A stretch of DNA of 64,000 bases from Zongyangia hominis (GCF_014385095.1 NZ_JACRTC010000008.1:30499-94498); one strand, 5' to 3'; counted from the first letter of the stretch, positions 8,348-19,500 are shown. Numbers and translations are program-made. Notes: generated by a model from the letters alone, not told the origin.

Positions 8348-8560
8348 TTATGACTTGTCCGGTGGTTCGTCAAGCCGGAACTTGAATTGACAGTCAATTA
8401 ACCGCTGCTTTACATAGTCCTCCACCTCGGCGTTGACCTGCCCGTTCACTTTTGAGAAATAGCGGATATATCCGGCGTAGTGGAGCAGGACAGCGTTCAC
8501 GGCTTCTGGGTCGCCCTCACGGGCTTTGAGGATTGTTTCATAGGGGAGAAGTCTACTCAT
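8348..8560 (-). CDS. small helix-turn-helix protein, Tn916 Orf8-like (HTH_16)
   Basis: 70 aa, MSRLLPYETILKAREGDPEA to RLDEPPDKS. The pattern of a short helical domain starting with a sigma-region-like segment (GDPEAVNAVLLHYAGYIRYFS) and ending near YVKQRLIDCQFKFRLD matches the HTH_16 proteins that accompany sigma-like factors in conjugative elements. It overlaps the preceding gene by 8 nt, so the two are co-translated. It is probably a regulatory partner of the sigma-like protein. Confidence 0.75.
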   Translation of the reverse strand: MSRLLPYETILKAREGDPEAVNAVLLHYAGYIRYFSKVNGQVNAEVEDYVKQRLIDCQFKFRLDEPPDKS

Positions 8561-8975
8561 ACCGGCTCACCCCCATTTCTTCGCGTAGCCGCTGCAAGGC
8601 AAGCTGGATATGCCGCCCCGCTGTGCTGCGTGACCGGCCAATACACGCGCCGATCACGCGCTGCGGCTGGCGCAGAAAGTAATAGCGCAGGATTTCTTCC
8701 CGCGTCTGCTCCGGCAAAACAGAGATCGCGTCGGCAAGGGCGGCGTTGCAGAGCAGGACGGTCTGACCGCAGACGGTAAATGGGTATTCCTCGTCCGGCT
8801 CCGACGCGGCAAACTGGACAAACTTCTCGTTCATCAGATAGTCAAGGGAAACTTGCCGTTCCCATTGCCGTTTAAGCTTCAAAATCTTGTCCAAGGCGGC
8901 ACAGCGGATAACAGTCTTGCAAAAGGCGTTGTACCTGCGCTGGATATATTCTTGATAGGCTATCTGGTCGGTCAT
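8553..8975 (-). CDS. sigma-70 region-4-like regulator of the element
   Basis: 140 aa. The C-terminal 60 residues look like sigma region 4 (LPEQTREEILRYYFLRQPQR, VIGACIGRSRSTAGRHIQLALQRLREEM), and the N-terminal part is helical. The ATG at 8975 follows GAAAGGGG. Similar proteins in Tn916-like elements (Orf7) influence element transcription. It precedes the HTH_16 gene in one operon ended by the terminator at 8280-8311. Confidence 0.78.
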   Translation of the reverse strand: MTDQIAYQEYIQRRYNAFCKTVIRCAALDKILKLKRQWERQVSLDYLMNEKFVQFAASEPDEEYPFTVCGQTVLLCNAALADAISVLPEQTREEILRYYFLRQPQRVIGACIGRSRSTAGRHIQLALQRLREEMGVSRYE

Positions 8976-9146
8976 GGAAATTCCCCTTTCTGAATAATAG
9001 TGCGGGGCGGTGGCACTTCTTGCTGTCGCCCCTTGATTGCCTACCAGCAAAGGCGGGCGGGGCTGTCAACGGCTGCGCATATGCGCCGTTCATCTTGACC
9101 GTTGACTGGCTCGGCTGGGTTTGCTATTTACCCGACAAACTTGAAT

Positions 9147-9914
9147 TTATTTTAAGCTATCACGTTTTACCTTCTTAAGCCTTACTATCATTACCATAGG
9201 AATTTCTTTGTTGGTTTTAAAACATTCTTCATAAAATCCATCAATGACAAATCCAGCTCTAAAACAAAGGTTAAAAATATCTTGTATGGAACGATGATAA
9301 TAAATCTGCTCTTTCGGTTGCCCTTCAATCGCTATATCATAGTAACTGTGCGGTGTCATATATTTTTCAGTCAACGTGACAAAACAAGGGTGTTGCGTTG
9401 CAAAGACAAAAATTCCGCTTTCCTGCAACAGTTCATAAACAGCCATAAGAAGTGGTTCAATATCCGTAATATCCATAATTGCCATATTAGAAACTGCTTT
9501 CGTAAAGGCTCGATTTCTTTTTAATTCTAATATACTTTTTCTATCGGTCGCATCCGCCACACAAAATTCAATTTGTTTTGCATATTGTGATTGCCGTCTT
9601 TTAGCCAATTCTATCATTTTTTTGCTGTAATCAAAAGCGACAACCGAAGCGCCTCTTTGTGCAAGATACGAAGAATAATTTCCATTGCCACACGCAATAT
9701 CCAAAATGTAATCCGCAGGATTAGGAGATAGAAGTTCCGTTACTTTGGGACGCACTACCTCTCTGTGAAATTCATTAGATTCGTCACCCATTGCATTATC
9801 CCAAAATTGTGCGTTCTCCTCCCAGATTTTTTTACTTTCCTCTGTTCCCATGTTCTCTCCCACTCCCCAAATTTGCTTTTTTGCTTCCATTAAATCTTCC
9901 TTACTATATTCCAT
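9147..9914 (-). CDS. class I SAM-dependent methyltransferase next to tet(W)
   Basis: 255 aa. The Rossmann-fold motif I is ILDIACGNGNYSSYLAQRG (about residues 63-81), motif II is VVAFDYSKKMIELAK and a later motif is FCVADATD. The ATG at 9914 is chosen over longer frames because GGAGGGTAACA sits directly before it. The gene is much richer in AT than the host genes and than tet(W), which suggests separate acquisition. It follows tet(W) by about 50 nt and probably shares its transcript. A methyltransferase in this place is common in Clostridial tet(W) elements; its substrate is unknown. Confidence 0.85.
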   Translation of the reverse strand: MEYSKEDLMEAKKQIWGVGENMGTEESKKIWEENAQFWDNAMGDESNEFHREVVRPKVTELLSPNPADYILDIACGNGNYSSYLAQRGASVVAFDYSKKMIELAKRRQSQYAKQIEFCVADATDRKSILELKRNRAFTKAVSNMAIMDITDIEPLLMAVYELLQESGIFVFATQHPCFVTLTEKYMTPHSYYDIAIEGQPKEQIYYHRSIQDIFNLCFRAGFVIDGFYEECFKTNKEIPMVMIVRLKKVKRDSLK

Positions 9915-9964
9915 TGTTACCCTCCATAACTTCTGATTGTTGCCGTCTTGACGATTATGTATCT

Positions 9965-11884
9965 TTACATTACCTTCTGAAACATATGGCGCACCTTGTC
10001 CAGGCGGCTGTTTGGACGGCGGGGCTGGATGACCGGCTGACCGACAGCGGCCTGATATCCTTTCAGCTCTGTAAGGCATACGCTCCGCCCGTTGGTGTAA
10101 AAGGCCAGATCAGTACGGTATGCCTGTATACAGCGGGCGGGAATCTCGCCAGTAAAGACAACTTCATCCTTTTTTACCTGGGCCGTTTCGATGGTGGCAC
10201 AGTATTTCGGTGCATCATGATAAGCCCTGGAAAGGTATTCCTGGGGCGCATAGAGGATGAAGGAGAGATAAGGTTCCAGCAGCTGCGTCCCCGATTCCTT
10301 CAATGCCTGTTCCAATACAATCGGGGCCAATGAGCGGAAGTCCGCCGGCGTGCTGACCGGACTGTAATAAAGCCCGTATTCAAAGCAAATCTTACAGTCC
10401 GTTACGTTCCAGCCGAACAAGCCCTGCTCCAGCCCGTAACGGATACCATCCCTGACAGCGTTTTGAAAACTCTGGTTCAAGTATCCCAGCGAAACCCGGC
10501 TCTCGTATTGTACACCGGAGCCAAGCGAGAGTGGTGTAACAGACAGTCCTATGGATGCCCAAAACGGGTTGGGCGGCACCTCGATATGGATGGTGTGGCT
10601 GGCTGCTTTGAGCGGCCGCTCCATATAAATGACGGAGGGTTCCTTTACCACTGTTTCAAGCTTGTATTTTTCCGACAGCAAAGCGGAAACAACCTCCAAC
10701 TGCACCCGGCCCAAAAAAGAAAGAATGATCTCATGGGTGATGGAATCCACTTCGCAACGCAAAAGCGGGTCAGTATCCGCAAGTTGCGTAAGAGCGTCCA
10801 GCAGCCGTTCTCTTTGCGCTGCCGTTTTCGGCGCAATCGTCGTCCGCAGCATGGGGAGGGGGTCCTCGCGCCACCTTTTACGAGGGAGCCGGGTTTGGTC
10901 CCCTAATACATCGTTTAACCTCACGCTGTCGCTGGGAAGGATAACAATTTCACCCTGATAAGCGGTGTCTGTCCGAACAATTTCCCCTTTGGATGGAATA
11001 CGCATCTCTGTGATTTTCAGCTTTTCTCTCCCGGCCAGGGCCACCGTATCCCGCAGGCGCAGCGTTCCGCTGTATAACCGTAGATAGACACGCCGCTGGC
11101 CGCAATCGGTGTACTCAACCTTGAAAACGCTGCCGCATAGGGCGGCGCCCCCCTGTTCCCCAATCGGTTGGAACAGCCCTGTCACCGCATCCATCAACGG
11201 TTGAATGCCAAGGCCATTTTTGGCGCTGCCATGATAGACTGGGAACAGGGAGGCGTCTTGAACCCGCTGCTGTTCCTCCCGCGCAAGTTTTTCCCGGCTG
11301 ATTGGTTCTCCTGCGATATACTTTTCCAATAATTCATCGTTATTTTCGATGACCGCATCCCATGCTTCTATGTCGGTATTTTCCTCCAGGACTATTTCCG
11401 GGGACAGCGACACCGTCTGCTTGATGATAATATCGGCGGAGAGCTTATCCCGAACAGACTGAACCACGCTCTGCAAATCAACGCCAGCCTGGTCGATCTT
11501 GTTGATAAAGATAACGGTGGGAATGTTCATTTTCCGCAGGGCATGGAACAGAATACGGGTCTGGGCCTGCACGCCATCTTTAGCGGAGATCACCAAGATG
11601 GCCCCATCTAAAACAGCCAAAGAGCGGTACACCTCCGCCAAAAAATCCATGTGGCCGGGCGTATCCACAATGTTAACTTTACATCTGTGCCACTGGAAGG
11701 AAGTGACTGCCGCTTGAATGGTAATCCCACGCTGCCGCTCCAAAAACATGGTGTCCGTCCTCGTTGTCCCTTTTTCGACGCTCCCCGGTTCTGAAATGGC
11801 TCCGCTGGCATATAGCAGGCTCTCCGTCAAGGTCGTCTTTCCAGCGTCTACATGGGCAAGAATTCCAATATTGATTATTTTCAT
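9965..11884 (-). CDS. tet(W): tetracycline resistance ribosomal protection protein Tet(W)
   Basis: 639 aa, the usual length of Tet(W). I recognise the sequence from its start ([20 protein letters not shown]) through to its end ([14 protein letters not shown]). It is an EF-G-like GTPase that dislodges tetracycline from the ribosome. GTPase motifs are AHVDAGKTT (10-18), DTPGH (74-78) and NKID (128-131). GGAGG stands 8 nt before ATG 11884. Upstream lie a leader peptide and an attenuator terminator that should make expression tetracycline-responsive. The reading frame appears complete and intact. Confidence 0.97.
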   Translation of the reverse strand: MKIINIGILAHVDAGKTTLTESLLYASGAISEPGSVEKGTTRTDTMFLERQRGITIQAAVTSFQWHRCKVNIVDTPGHMDFLAEVYRSLAVLDGAILVISAKDGVQAQTRILFHALRKMNIPTVIFINKIDQAGVDLQSVVQSVRDKLSADIIIKQTVSLSPEIVLEENTDIEAWDAVIENNDELLEKYIAGEPISREKLAREEQQRVQDASLFPVYHGSAKNGLGIQPLMDAVTGLFQPIGEQGGAALCGSVFKVEYTDCGQRRVYLRLYSGTLRLRDTVALAGREKLKITEMRIPSKGEIVRTDTAYQGEIVILPSDSVRLNDVLGDQTRLPRKRWREDPLPMLRTTIAPKTAAQRERLLDALTQLADTDPLLRCEVDSITHEIILSFLGRVQLEVVSALLSEKYKLETVVKEPSVIYMERPLKAASHTIHIEVPPNPFWASIGLSVTPLSLGSGVQYESRVSLGYLNQSFQNAVRDGIRYGLEQGLFGWNVTDCKICFEYGLYYSPVSTPADFRSLAPIVLEQALKESGTQLLEPYLSFILYAPQEYLSRAYHDAPKYCATIETAQVKKDEVVFTGEIPARCIQAYRTDLAFYTNGRSVCLTELKGYQAAVGQPVIQPRRPNSRLDKVRHMFQKVM

Positions 11885-11922
11885 GTGATTGTCCTCCCTT
11901 TACAGCCCCAAAGGGCATAAAA

Positions 11923-11957
11923 ATCCCCAGCAGTAAAATACTTTTACCACTGGGGAT
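11923..11957 (-). promoter_or_regulatory. transcription attenuator of tet(W)
   Basis: On the minus strand ATCCCCAG (11957-11950) pairs with CTGGGGAT (11930-11923), extended inward by TGGTAAAA/TTTTACTG, then T residues. This intrinsic terminator overlaps the end of the leader peptide gene, so ribosome position on the leader can decide termination, as described for tet(M)-type leaders. Confidence 0.8.
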
Positions 11958-11988
11958 TATAAGTTGCGGACATACACATATACAGCAT
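11944..11988 (-). CDS. tet(W) leader peptide, 14 residues
   Basis: Reads MLYMCMSATYNPQW and stops with TAA at 11946-11944. The last codons form the 5' arm of the attenuator hairpin at 11923-11957. A tetracycline-stalled or slowed ribosome on this leader would disturb the hairpin and allow read-through into tet(W). This mechanism is known for related ribosomal-protection genes; here it is inferred from the layout. Confidence 0.75.
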   Translation of the reverse strand: MLYMCMSATYNPQW

Positions 11989-12042
11989 ACACCTGTTTGT
12001 GATTGCTGTTTTTGGGGATATGTCAAAATTGATAAGGCAAAA

Positions 12043-12139
12043 GTATTCTTAAATTGGGTACAAAAAACTAAGCCCCTACAAAAGGAGCTATCATAATCCT
12101 TTGTTCCCACTATTTGATTATAGTTTTATTTAAGAATAC
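12043..12139. repeat. long-range inverted repeat upstream of the tet(W) leader
   Basis: GTATTCTTAAAT (12043-12054) and ATTTAAGAATAC (12128-12139) are perfect complements 73 nt apart, and GGCAA flanks both on the outside. A minus-strand TATAAT (12122-12117) lies between the arms, so the repeat may surround the promoter or form part of the leader RNA. No convincing -35 box was seen. Confidence 0.4.
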
Positions 12140-12295
12140 CTTGCCGCATATTTTTTACTCCTTTTCTGGATTAAATCATTGTATCACATCAGTTTTAGGA
12201 AAGCAAGTACCTAAAAGAAATTTTTCTTCCCCTTATATGTAACAATCATACCGGCTTCCTAGCGTTCAGAATGTTTTCTGCTGTCTGCTGTGGTG

Positions 12296-12319
12296 TTTGG
12301 TTGGAATTGTCCAACCAAA
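12296..12319. repeat. 10-bp hairpin near the right end of the element
   Basis: TTTGGTTGGA (12296-12305) and TCCAACCAAA (12310-12319) around a 4-nt loop. It lies in the gene-free 12140-12543 stretch of the element. Function unknown. Confidence 0.5.
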
Positions 12320-12410
12320 AGCCGATCCGTGGTGTTGTCTGCATTTTACTAAATACAAATTCAATGTATACAGAAAGATATAAGGAGTGGGAGGGATTCC
12401 GCCGTAGTTG

Positions 12411-12452
12411 GCATTGTAGGAAAATCCAAAAGTTTAGATTTTCCCACAATGC
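12411..12452. repeat. 16-bp near-perfect hairpin near the right end of the element
   Basis: GCATTGT plus GGAAAATC (12411-12426) pairs with GATTTTCC plus ACAATGC (12437-12452), with one mismatch and a 10-nt loop. It is stronger than most terminators here but has no long T run. It may block read-through between host and element, or be a protein site at the element end. Confidence 0.5.
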
Positions 12453-12516
12453 TTATCTTTTGGTCTTTGGTTCGGAATAGTGTAGTGCTGGCGGTCTATC
12501 TCTTGTTTTCGGTTGC

Positions 12517-12557
12517 TTGCTTCCTTACCGTACATGAGCATTCTTCTCAGGGCTGTT
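12517..12557. repeat. right junction of the mobile element
   Basis: 12517-12543 is the element half-site (imperfect inverse of 1365-1390, both carrying GAAGCAA in opposite sense). 12544-12557 (TTCTCAGGGCTGTT) is the inverse of 1351-1364 and runs into TTTT, completing the terminator of the DeoR gene. GC-rich host sequence follows. Confidence 0.65.
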
Positions 12558-12738
12558 TTTGTGCCCGGCGGCAAACTAGGGGGGGATCCGAAGCGCGATA
12601 TATGACCGGGACGGGCGAGGGCACGGGGGATAAAGCTACCAATGGGGCGGCGCATTGGCGGGGGACAACCATCCAAACCAGGGGAACGCCGGTTTTGAAA
12701 TCCGCCTCGGTCATAGGGGGAAAGACGGCTCCCAGCCG

Positions 12739-12767
12739 TTGACAGGAGGGCGGCAAAGGCATACAAT
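12739..12767 (+). promoter_or_regulatory. promoter of the SIS-domain gene
   Basis: TTGACA at 12739-12744, a 17-base spacer, TACAAT at 12762-12767. Transcription would start about 30 nt before ATG 12806. Confidence 0.65.
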
Positions 12768-12805
12768 GGAGAAAATGTTAGGACAATCTGGGAGGAGGAA
12801 ACGGC

Positions 12806-13360
12806 ATGTTTGATCGATTAAAAAAGCTGACGCTCGACGAGCTGACACAGGTGTTCGACCGGATGACGGAGGAGGATGTACGGCCGCTTTTGGAGGCCAT
12901 CAAGGCGGCCAAGCGGGTCTTTTTGGTAGGCGCCGGCCGGGAGGGGCTGTCTACCAAGACCTTTGCCATGCGTTTGACCCATCTGGGTAAAACCAGCTAC
13001 TGGATTTGGGACGACACCACCCCCGGTATTGGATCGGGGGACCTGCTGCTTTGCGCCAACGGACGGGCGGATATTACGATTATCAATGTGGTAGTGGAGA
13101 AGGCAAAGGCTGCCGGGGCCACCATCGCCATGGTGACTGCCGCCCAATCGGGGTATCTCTACGAATATGCCGACGTGGTCACCCGGGTCCCGGCGGAAGC
13201 CTTTTTGGCCAAGGGGGACTTTGTCAAGTCCAAACAGCTCATGGGCAACCTCTTTGAGCAGAGCCTGTTCTTGCTCTACGACATGCTGGCCATGCAGTTG
13301 CAGCACGAGATGGGCGTCACCCCTGAGGAGATGGAATCCCGCCACCGCAATGTGGAATAG
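12806..13360 (+). CDS. SIS-domain phosphosugar isomerase, hexuloisomerase-like
   Basis: 184 aa, one SIS domain. The phosphate-binding core is VFLVGAGREGLSTKTFAMRL (about 32-51), and the second segment MVTAAQSGYLYEYADVVTRVP also fits. Length and pattern resemble 6-phospho-3-hexuloisomerase (HxlB/PHI) proteins, which interconvert a 3-hexulose 6-phosphate and fructose 6-phosphate. No partner hexulose-phosphate synthase is seen nearby, so the substrate is open. GGGAGGAGG precedes ATG 12806. Before the element inserted it lay directly downstream of the DeoR regulator, though it has its own promoter. Confidence 0.8.
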   Translation: MFDRLKKLTLDELTQVFDRMTEEDVRPLLEAIKAAKRVFLVGAGREGLSTKTFAMRLTHLGKTSYWIWDDTTPGIGSGDLLLCANGRADITIINVVVEKAKAAGATIAMVTAAQSGYLYEYADVVTRVPAEAFLAKGDFVKSKQLMGNLFEQSLFLLYDMLAMQLQHEMGVTPEEMESRHRNVE

Positions 13361-13457
13361 GCGTCTTTGCCAGCGCATCGGGGACGCGCCCTGGTGCGTT
13401 TCGCTTGACTATCGTCCATGGCCCATTTGTTTTGCGCCATTTTCTGAAACGAAGATC

Positions 13458-13499
13458 AAAAAGGGACGGAGAAACTAGAGTTTCTCCGTCCCTTTTTTT
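13458..13499. terminator. bidirectional terminator between convergent genes
   Basis: GGGACGGAGAAA (13463-13474) and TTTCTCCGTCCC (13481-13492) with a 6-nt loop, flanked by an A run before and a T run after. It serves the SIS gene and the convergent 2430-aa surface protein gene. Confidence 0.85.
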
Positions 13500-13586
13500 G
13501 TTCTTTACGATGGTACGCGCTATTTATATTGGAAAGGCGCCGGTTGGATGGGCGCTGCGCCACTATAACAGCCGGTTTTTAAGCAA

Positions 13587-16500
13587 TCATTCCACGATAA
13601 TATTATAGGGAACGCGGATGCTTTCGCCGCCGGCGGTCATGGTAAACACAATGCGATAAGTTTGCCCGGAGGTGACGCCTGCCGGTATGGTGACAACTGC
13701 GGTGCAAGCGGACCCGCTCACAGAAAAGGTGGGATCGGTCTTCCATGGAGTGGCGGTACTGGCATAATCGCTGGTGCCGGTGCCGGTTTTTGCGTACAGC
13801 TGCGCGCCAAACGCCGGAGTACTGCCGCCCGCATAATAACCCAGGGAGAATGTCAGTGGATCGCCGGCTTTTACCAGCCGTTCACCGCCGGTCTGCGTCA
13901 CGGTAAACGTGTAGCTCGGCGGCGCCGAAACAACAAGTGCGGAGGCGGTTGTATCGCTCCCACGGCTTCCCTGCATGGGGTAGTTGACCTCGCTGTCCGC
14001 AACGATGCAGATATCGGCTTGGATCTTGTAGCTGCCCGCCGCGACACCTGTCATAGTCAGTGTGTAATTCTGATGGCTCAAATCCCCTGTCCCCAGCTGG
14101 AAGACAGCGAAATTCCCCCGTATGAGGAGCGGGGAAGCGTCGCCGAGTTTGATATTGACGCCGTTTGCCAGGGCCTTTGCAGTATCATTATTGTCAAACA
14201 GGGAAAACGCCAGGACTTTGTTCCCTGTACCAGTGGCGGATACGGTGACCGGCACGGTGAGGGTTTCCACACCGGCGGCGGCCCCGTTGATTATTACATC
14301 GCCGTCAGATGACGCGGGGGAGGCAAAGGAAATATTGACAGTGGAGTTGGGGATGTCGGCGCCTCCTTGTTGCAGAGTGATGGTCAGCGGTGAGGTGTCG
14401 GCAGCGTCAGGGGGAAGCTCCACGCAAAGCTGATATTGCACCACCTGGGCCACAGAGGATTGATCGTTCTCGTAGCTTCCCGCCGTGCCCGCTCCCATTT
14501 GCAAAAAGGAGGTGGAAGCAATGCTGTTGAGGCCTCCTGCCCCAACGATGGAGTAGAAATAGCGCGGTACATTGTGATGGCTATCGCAGACGTCCAGTAC
14601 GGTCAGCTTGGTGCCTTTGGGCAAAGAGCGGGAAAACGCCATGGTCAGCGGATGGTTGGCAATGTCGGGGATATAGGAGAAATTATAGAGGATGGTGAAC
14701 GCCCCATTTGCCGGAACAGAGGAAAGAGTCGGGGAAATTGTTGCGCCGGACAAGCCGCTCAGCTTTTCAAGGACCCGGCCCTGCTTGGTGTAAATTGCCG
14801 TGGATTCAATGCAAAAACGCACCGGCTCGGAAATGAGTTCATCATAATTGTCCGTCGCCGCAACCGTAGCCCTGACATAGTAAGTGCCGGGAGCCGTGGG
14901 TTGGGTTTTTCCGTAGGTGCCGTCTTTTGTATCACAGTAGGTATACTGGACGGCGTCGTTTCCCCACTTGGAAACGGCACTGGGGTTGGGGGACTGCCCC
15001 TGCTGGATGCTGGGACAGGTCAGCGCTATGATCCATCTGTTGACGCCCTTGGTGACTGCGAAAGTGTTGGAACCCGTGACATCCGGATATCCGGCGGCTG
15101 TAATTTTCCAGGTAACCGTTTGGACGCCGACATCCGTAAGGGTGGGAGCATCCGGCGAGAAGGTCGCGCCGTTGTCCGTGCTGTACTGGATTGTCGCGCC
15201 GGTAGCCGGTACTGTGACGGCAATGGTATGAAAGACATGGGGCTCCCCCGTATATGCGGCCGAATAATCGCCTTGGGTATAGGCGATTTGACCGTTGGTG
15301 GTCGTCACAAGCAGGTTGCCATGGGCGGCGCCGGCGGTGATTGTGAGGGTATGGTCCTGCAAGGTGTAGTCGGTATCCTTCACCAATGCCGTGCCGCCCC
15401 GCGATACGGTACAATCGGTGATACTGCCGTCCAGCGAAATGTCCAGCGCGCCGTTGAGAACGGAGCTTGACGGCGTCGGCATACCGGCTGAGAGCACATA
15501 GCGCACACCGCAAGAAATAAAGGTGGTCCCCGCCGCGCAGGTGTGGGCGGTGTCGGGGGCATAAAGCTGGGTGGTTCCGCTGTAATTGCTGCTGTACCCT
15601 GCCAGTGTGCCTTCCGCCAACGCCAAGGAGTAGGGAAGGGCTTCGCCCGACAGAGCGGATGTGGTATAGGTAAAGCTTCCGGCGATGATTTGCTTTGCGC
15701 CGCTGCCCGGGGTCAGCATTAGGATGCCGCCGGTCCTATCGATATTGACAGCGCCCGCTCCGCCGATGGCGGGACAACCGGGGGCGGAGGAGATGATTCT
15801 CAGCGATTCCCCCGAATTACTGGCGTTCAAGTTGAGCGTCCCACCGGCATGGACAACGATGGGGGAACTGCCAGTGGAGGTGATGGAGTCGTTAAATGAG
15901 GAAGTGGTAAGGCTCAACGTACCGCCCTCCACGTCAATAACGGTACCGGCGGTGCTGGCGACAAGCTGGTCGATTTGCACCTTGGGACTGCCGGACTTGA
16001 CAGTAAGGGTATAGGAAGTGGGGAGGCCAGAGGAGGTGAGCAGGAAATCGCCCACAAAATTATCCACCACATAGCCGCCAACGGTCACCTTAAAGCCGCC
16101 GGGATAAGTTCCCTGGTCGCTGCCCAGCTCGATGATGGCGTTGCCGCTGGAAAGATCCATGGTGGTGACGGGACGCTCCCCCGCCTTATTGGTGACAAAC
16201 CACAATTCGGAATCCGAGTTGACGGTAAAGATGTAATGATAGAGCCCCGTGGAAGCATTGGAATCACTTTGGAGCGTGATCGCTTCCATGTCGTGGCCGG
16301 TTCCGGATTTGTAAGCCGCGACGCTGTAATATTGGGAAGCGTCATACTTTTTCGCCTGCACCCAGAATTCCAGCGAGCTGCCCGATTGGACGGTCAGAAG
16401 GCCCGAGAAAGCTTCGGAACATTCTTTGTCCGAATAGAAGGTCAGCTGATCGCTGTAGGGAAAGCGCACGGAATAGTAGTTGCGGGAACAGTTGTATTTG

Positions 16501-19500
16501 AGAATACCGATAGCCTTGGCAGCCACGCTTCCGGTGTAAGCGGTTCCGCCGCCGTCGGCCGCCGTGAGTTCCGCGTCGGCCGGCAGCCAGAGGTAAAGCC
16601 GCCCGGCGCTGTCGGTTTTCATGTCGCGCGTGCCGTAATAGGCGGCGTTTTGCGCGGTGATGGAGGAGACCGCCAGGTTCGGCGTCACCGTGTCGGTGTT
16701 ATACAGGGTGACACGGGTCAGATAGACGGGGTCGGCGCCGTTGGTGGGCACGGCGGAGGTGGAGCAATCGAGACTGCCGCCGGTGATGGTGACGGCCGCG
16801 TCCCGGTACCCTGTGGCGCCGAGCCCCCCGCCGATATTGCCGCAGGAGATGGTGCCGCCGGAAACGACGACCTGGGCGTCGCCGCCCGCCGCCTGCGCGC
16901 TGTTGCCGCCGCCGATGGCGTTGCCTGCCGCGCTGGTGGCGGTCACATAGCCGCCGCTAATTTCGATGTTGGCGGTGTTGCCCTTGACAGCGTCGGTGGT
17001 GCCGCCGCCGATGGCGACGCCATTTCCCTGATTGGACGCATGGATGGTGCCGCCGGTGATGATTACCTTGGCGCCGCCGCCATAGGATACGGAGCCGCCT
17101 CCGCCGCCGATGGTCGCCGCGTTTCCGTTATTGGTGGCCGTGATATGACCGCCGGTGATGGTAATCTCCCCATAGCCGTTGCTGCCCGCGCCGATGGCGC
17201 AGTCGCTGCCAGCGCTGATATGGTTGGCGATGATTGTTCCGCCCGCGATGGTGAGGCCGGTCATTCCGGATGGGGTGCCCTCCGCCCCGATGCAGGCATA
17301 CCGGTCCGCTTCGGTGTTGATCATCAGCGTCCCGTCGGTCTCGCCGTCGCCCAAGGCGCTGGTGATTTTCAGCGTCGACGCCGCGTGTTTGCTGGGATTG
17401 TAGGTCGGGTACCCATCTTCATTACAAGTGTAGTAGGTAAGGCTCCCCAGATGGTTTTCACCGCTCAGGCGCAGGGTGACGTGCTTGACATTGCCCACGG
17501 AGGCCGGGATATAAACACTGCCCAGGACCGTGGTGTTGACCCCGTCCAGCGTCAGGTCGCAGACAAGGTCGTTGCCGGAGAGAATGACCTGATTGGCGCA
17601 GGGGGTGGCAGCGTAATCAGTCTGCCGGATGATATAGCGGTTTTGAGAGCTGTGGACGCCGGTGACATCCGGGCCGCCCGACGTCCAGCTTGCCGAATAG
17701 CCGGCATAGCCTTCCGGACCGATGGTCACATTGCCCTTGGACAAATCGAAGACGAGCTCCGGGCCGCCGAAGGAGAAATCCCCCTCCGTCCCGGACGCAA
17801 CATTTCCGGCATAGGTTTCACCTGCGATGAGAATGGACGTGACGCTGACCGCGTCGGGAAGCCAGAGATAGAGCTTTCCGGCGCGGTCGGTGTACAGGTC
17901 GCTAGTTCCGTAGCTTCCGCCGGAGAGGGTGAGCGCATCGACTGCGGCGTCTGCCAGAGGCGCGCCGTTTTTCGTCAAGGTAATGACCGTGCGTTTGAGA
18001 GAACCGGATGCGGTCTCCCCTGCCACAAGGCCGTTACAACTGCCGCCGGTCATGGAGAAGCTGGTGGCGCTGAAGGTGCCCACAGCCGTGTCCTCGCCGC
18101 CGGAGATGCCCCGCGGGCCGATGGCGGTGACGGTGCCGCCGGTGATGGCGACATCGACGCCTCCCATCGAGATGCTCCCGGAGCCGGATTCGTCGATACC
18201 GCCGCCGCCGATGGGTACGCCGTTACCGTTGTTGATGGCGGTGACAATGCCGCCGCTGATCTTGACGGTCGCGCCGCCGCCCACCTGGCTGCCGGAGCCG
18301 CCGCCAATGGCGGCCGCAGTTCCGTTGATTGTCGCGGTGACCCGGCCGCCGGTGATTGCAATATCGGCATAGCCGTTGCTGCCGCCGCCGATGGCCGCGT
18401 CAGAGAAGTTTTGCTGGTTGGCCGTGATGGTTCCGCCCGCGATGATCAGTCCCGTGGCGCTGGACTGGTTGCCGGTGCCGCCGATGCAGGTATATCGATT
18501 GGTGTTGGTGTTGATCGTCAGCATCCCGTCCATCTCACCGTCACCCTGGGCGCTGGTGATTTTGAGCGTCGACGGCGCATGTTTGTTGGAATCATAGACC
18601 GGAAGCAAATCCTCATCAAAAGTATAGTAGGTGAGGCTGTGAATTTGATTTTCGCCGCGCAGACGCAGGGTGACGTGCTTGACATTGCCGAGATACGCCG
18701 GGATCAAAAGACTCGATGGGCTGGAAATATTGACCCCGTCCAGCGTCACGTCGAAATGGAGCTCCGAGCCCTCAAAGCTGACTGTATTGGCGGTGGCCGT
18801 CCCGCTGTCCGACTGACGGATGATATAAAGATTGCTGTCGGCATGGGTCCCGGTGACCGCCCCGCCGGCCGTGTTCTTGCCGGAGTAGCTGGCGCCCAGG
18901 ATCACAGGGCCCTGGGCCAAATCGAAGACGATGAGATTCCCCGCCGGGCCTACCGGCGCGGACGTATATTCAGTCCCGTTGTCGACGACTTCGACGCACA
19001 GATACTTTCCCTCGTCTTCCGGCGCGATGGTGTAGCTGGCGCTCACCGCGCCCGCAATATTCGTATAGCTGCCGTCCGCCGCATCGCAGCGCATCCACTG
19101 GTAGGTCTGGCTACCGGATAGGCCGGCGGTCTGTGCGGTGAGTGCCGCGCCGATGGCGGCTTTGCCGTCTGCGTTGTTGGAGGTGATGGAAACCCCGGTA
19201 ACGGGGATGGTCACCGTGCAGCCGGACTTGATGCTGCTGAGCTTGTATTGATCGGTTTCACTTGCCAAGGTGGCGTTCACCGCAGAAGCGGCGCCCAGGG
19301 TAAAGCCTGGGTTTGCCGTGGCTCTAAACCAAATGGTGGTATAGGAGGAGCAGTCCACCGCTTCCTCCTTCAGCTTCACGAAATTGATCCCATCCACGCT
19401 GTATTCAATTTCATAGCCGGGTGACTGGGCAAAGGAGACGTTCCGGCCTCCGGCGGCGGTGATCATGTAGACCGAAAAGCTGTCGGCGGTAAACTCCACC

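Larger units (their letters stand above)
1365..12543. mobile_element. integrated mobilizable element carrying tet(W), Tn4451-like
   Basis: About 11.2 kb bounded by inverted junction sequences. It encodes a large serine recombinase at one end, TnpW, a DnaC-like ATPase, a RepA-type replication initiator, a Cys-rich VLP-type protein, a relaxase, MobC, an HTH and a sigma-like small protein, and the cargo tet(W) plus a methyltransferase. No type IV secretion genes are present, so it should be mobilizable rather than self-conjugative. The gene set resembles Tn4451/Tn4453-type elements of Clostridia. It sits between the DeoR gene and its terminator's second arm, and the distal flank returns to the high-GC composition of the host. 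Confidence 0.85.

Noticed and set aside
12271..12766. Several short frames near the right end of the element and in the adjoining host region
   Set aside because: They lack start signals and overlap hairpins, the element junction and the SIS-gene promoter.
15975..19121. 1048-codon open frame on the plus strand
   Set aside because: It is the antisense shadow of the giant surface protein's Gly-rich repeats; it has no ribosome-binding site, and the minus-strand frame has a signal peptide and domain structure.
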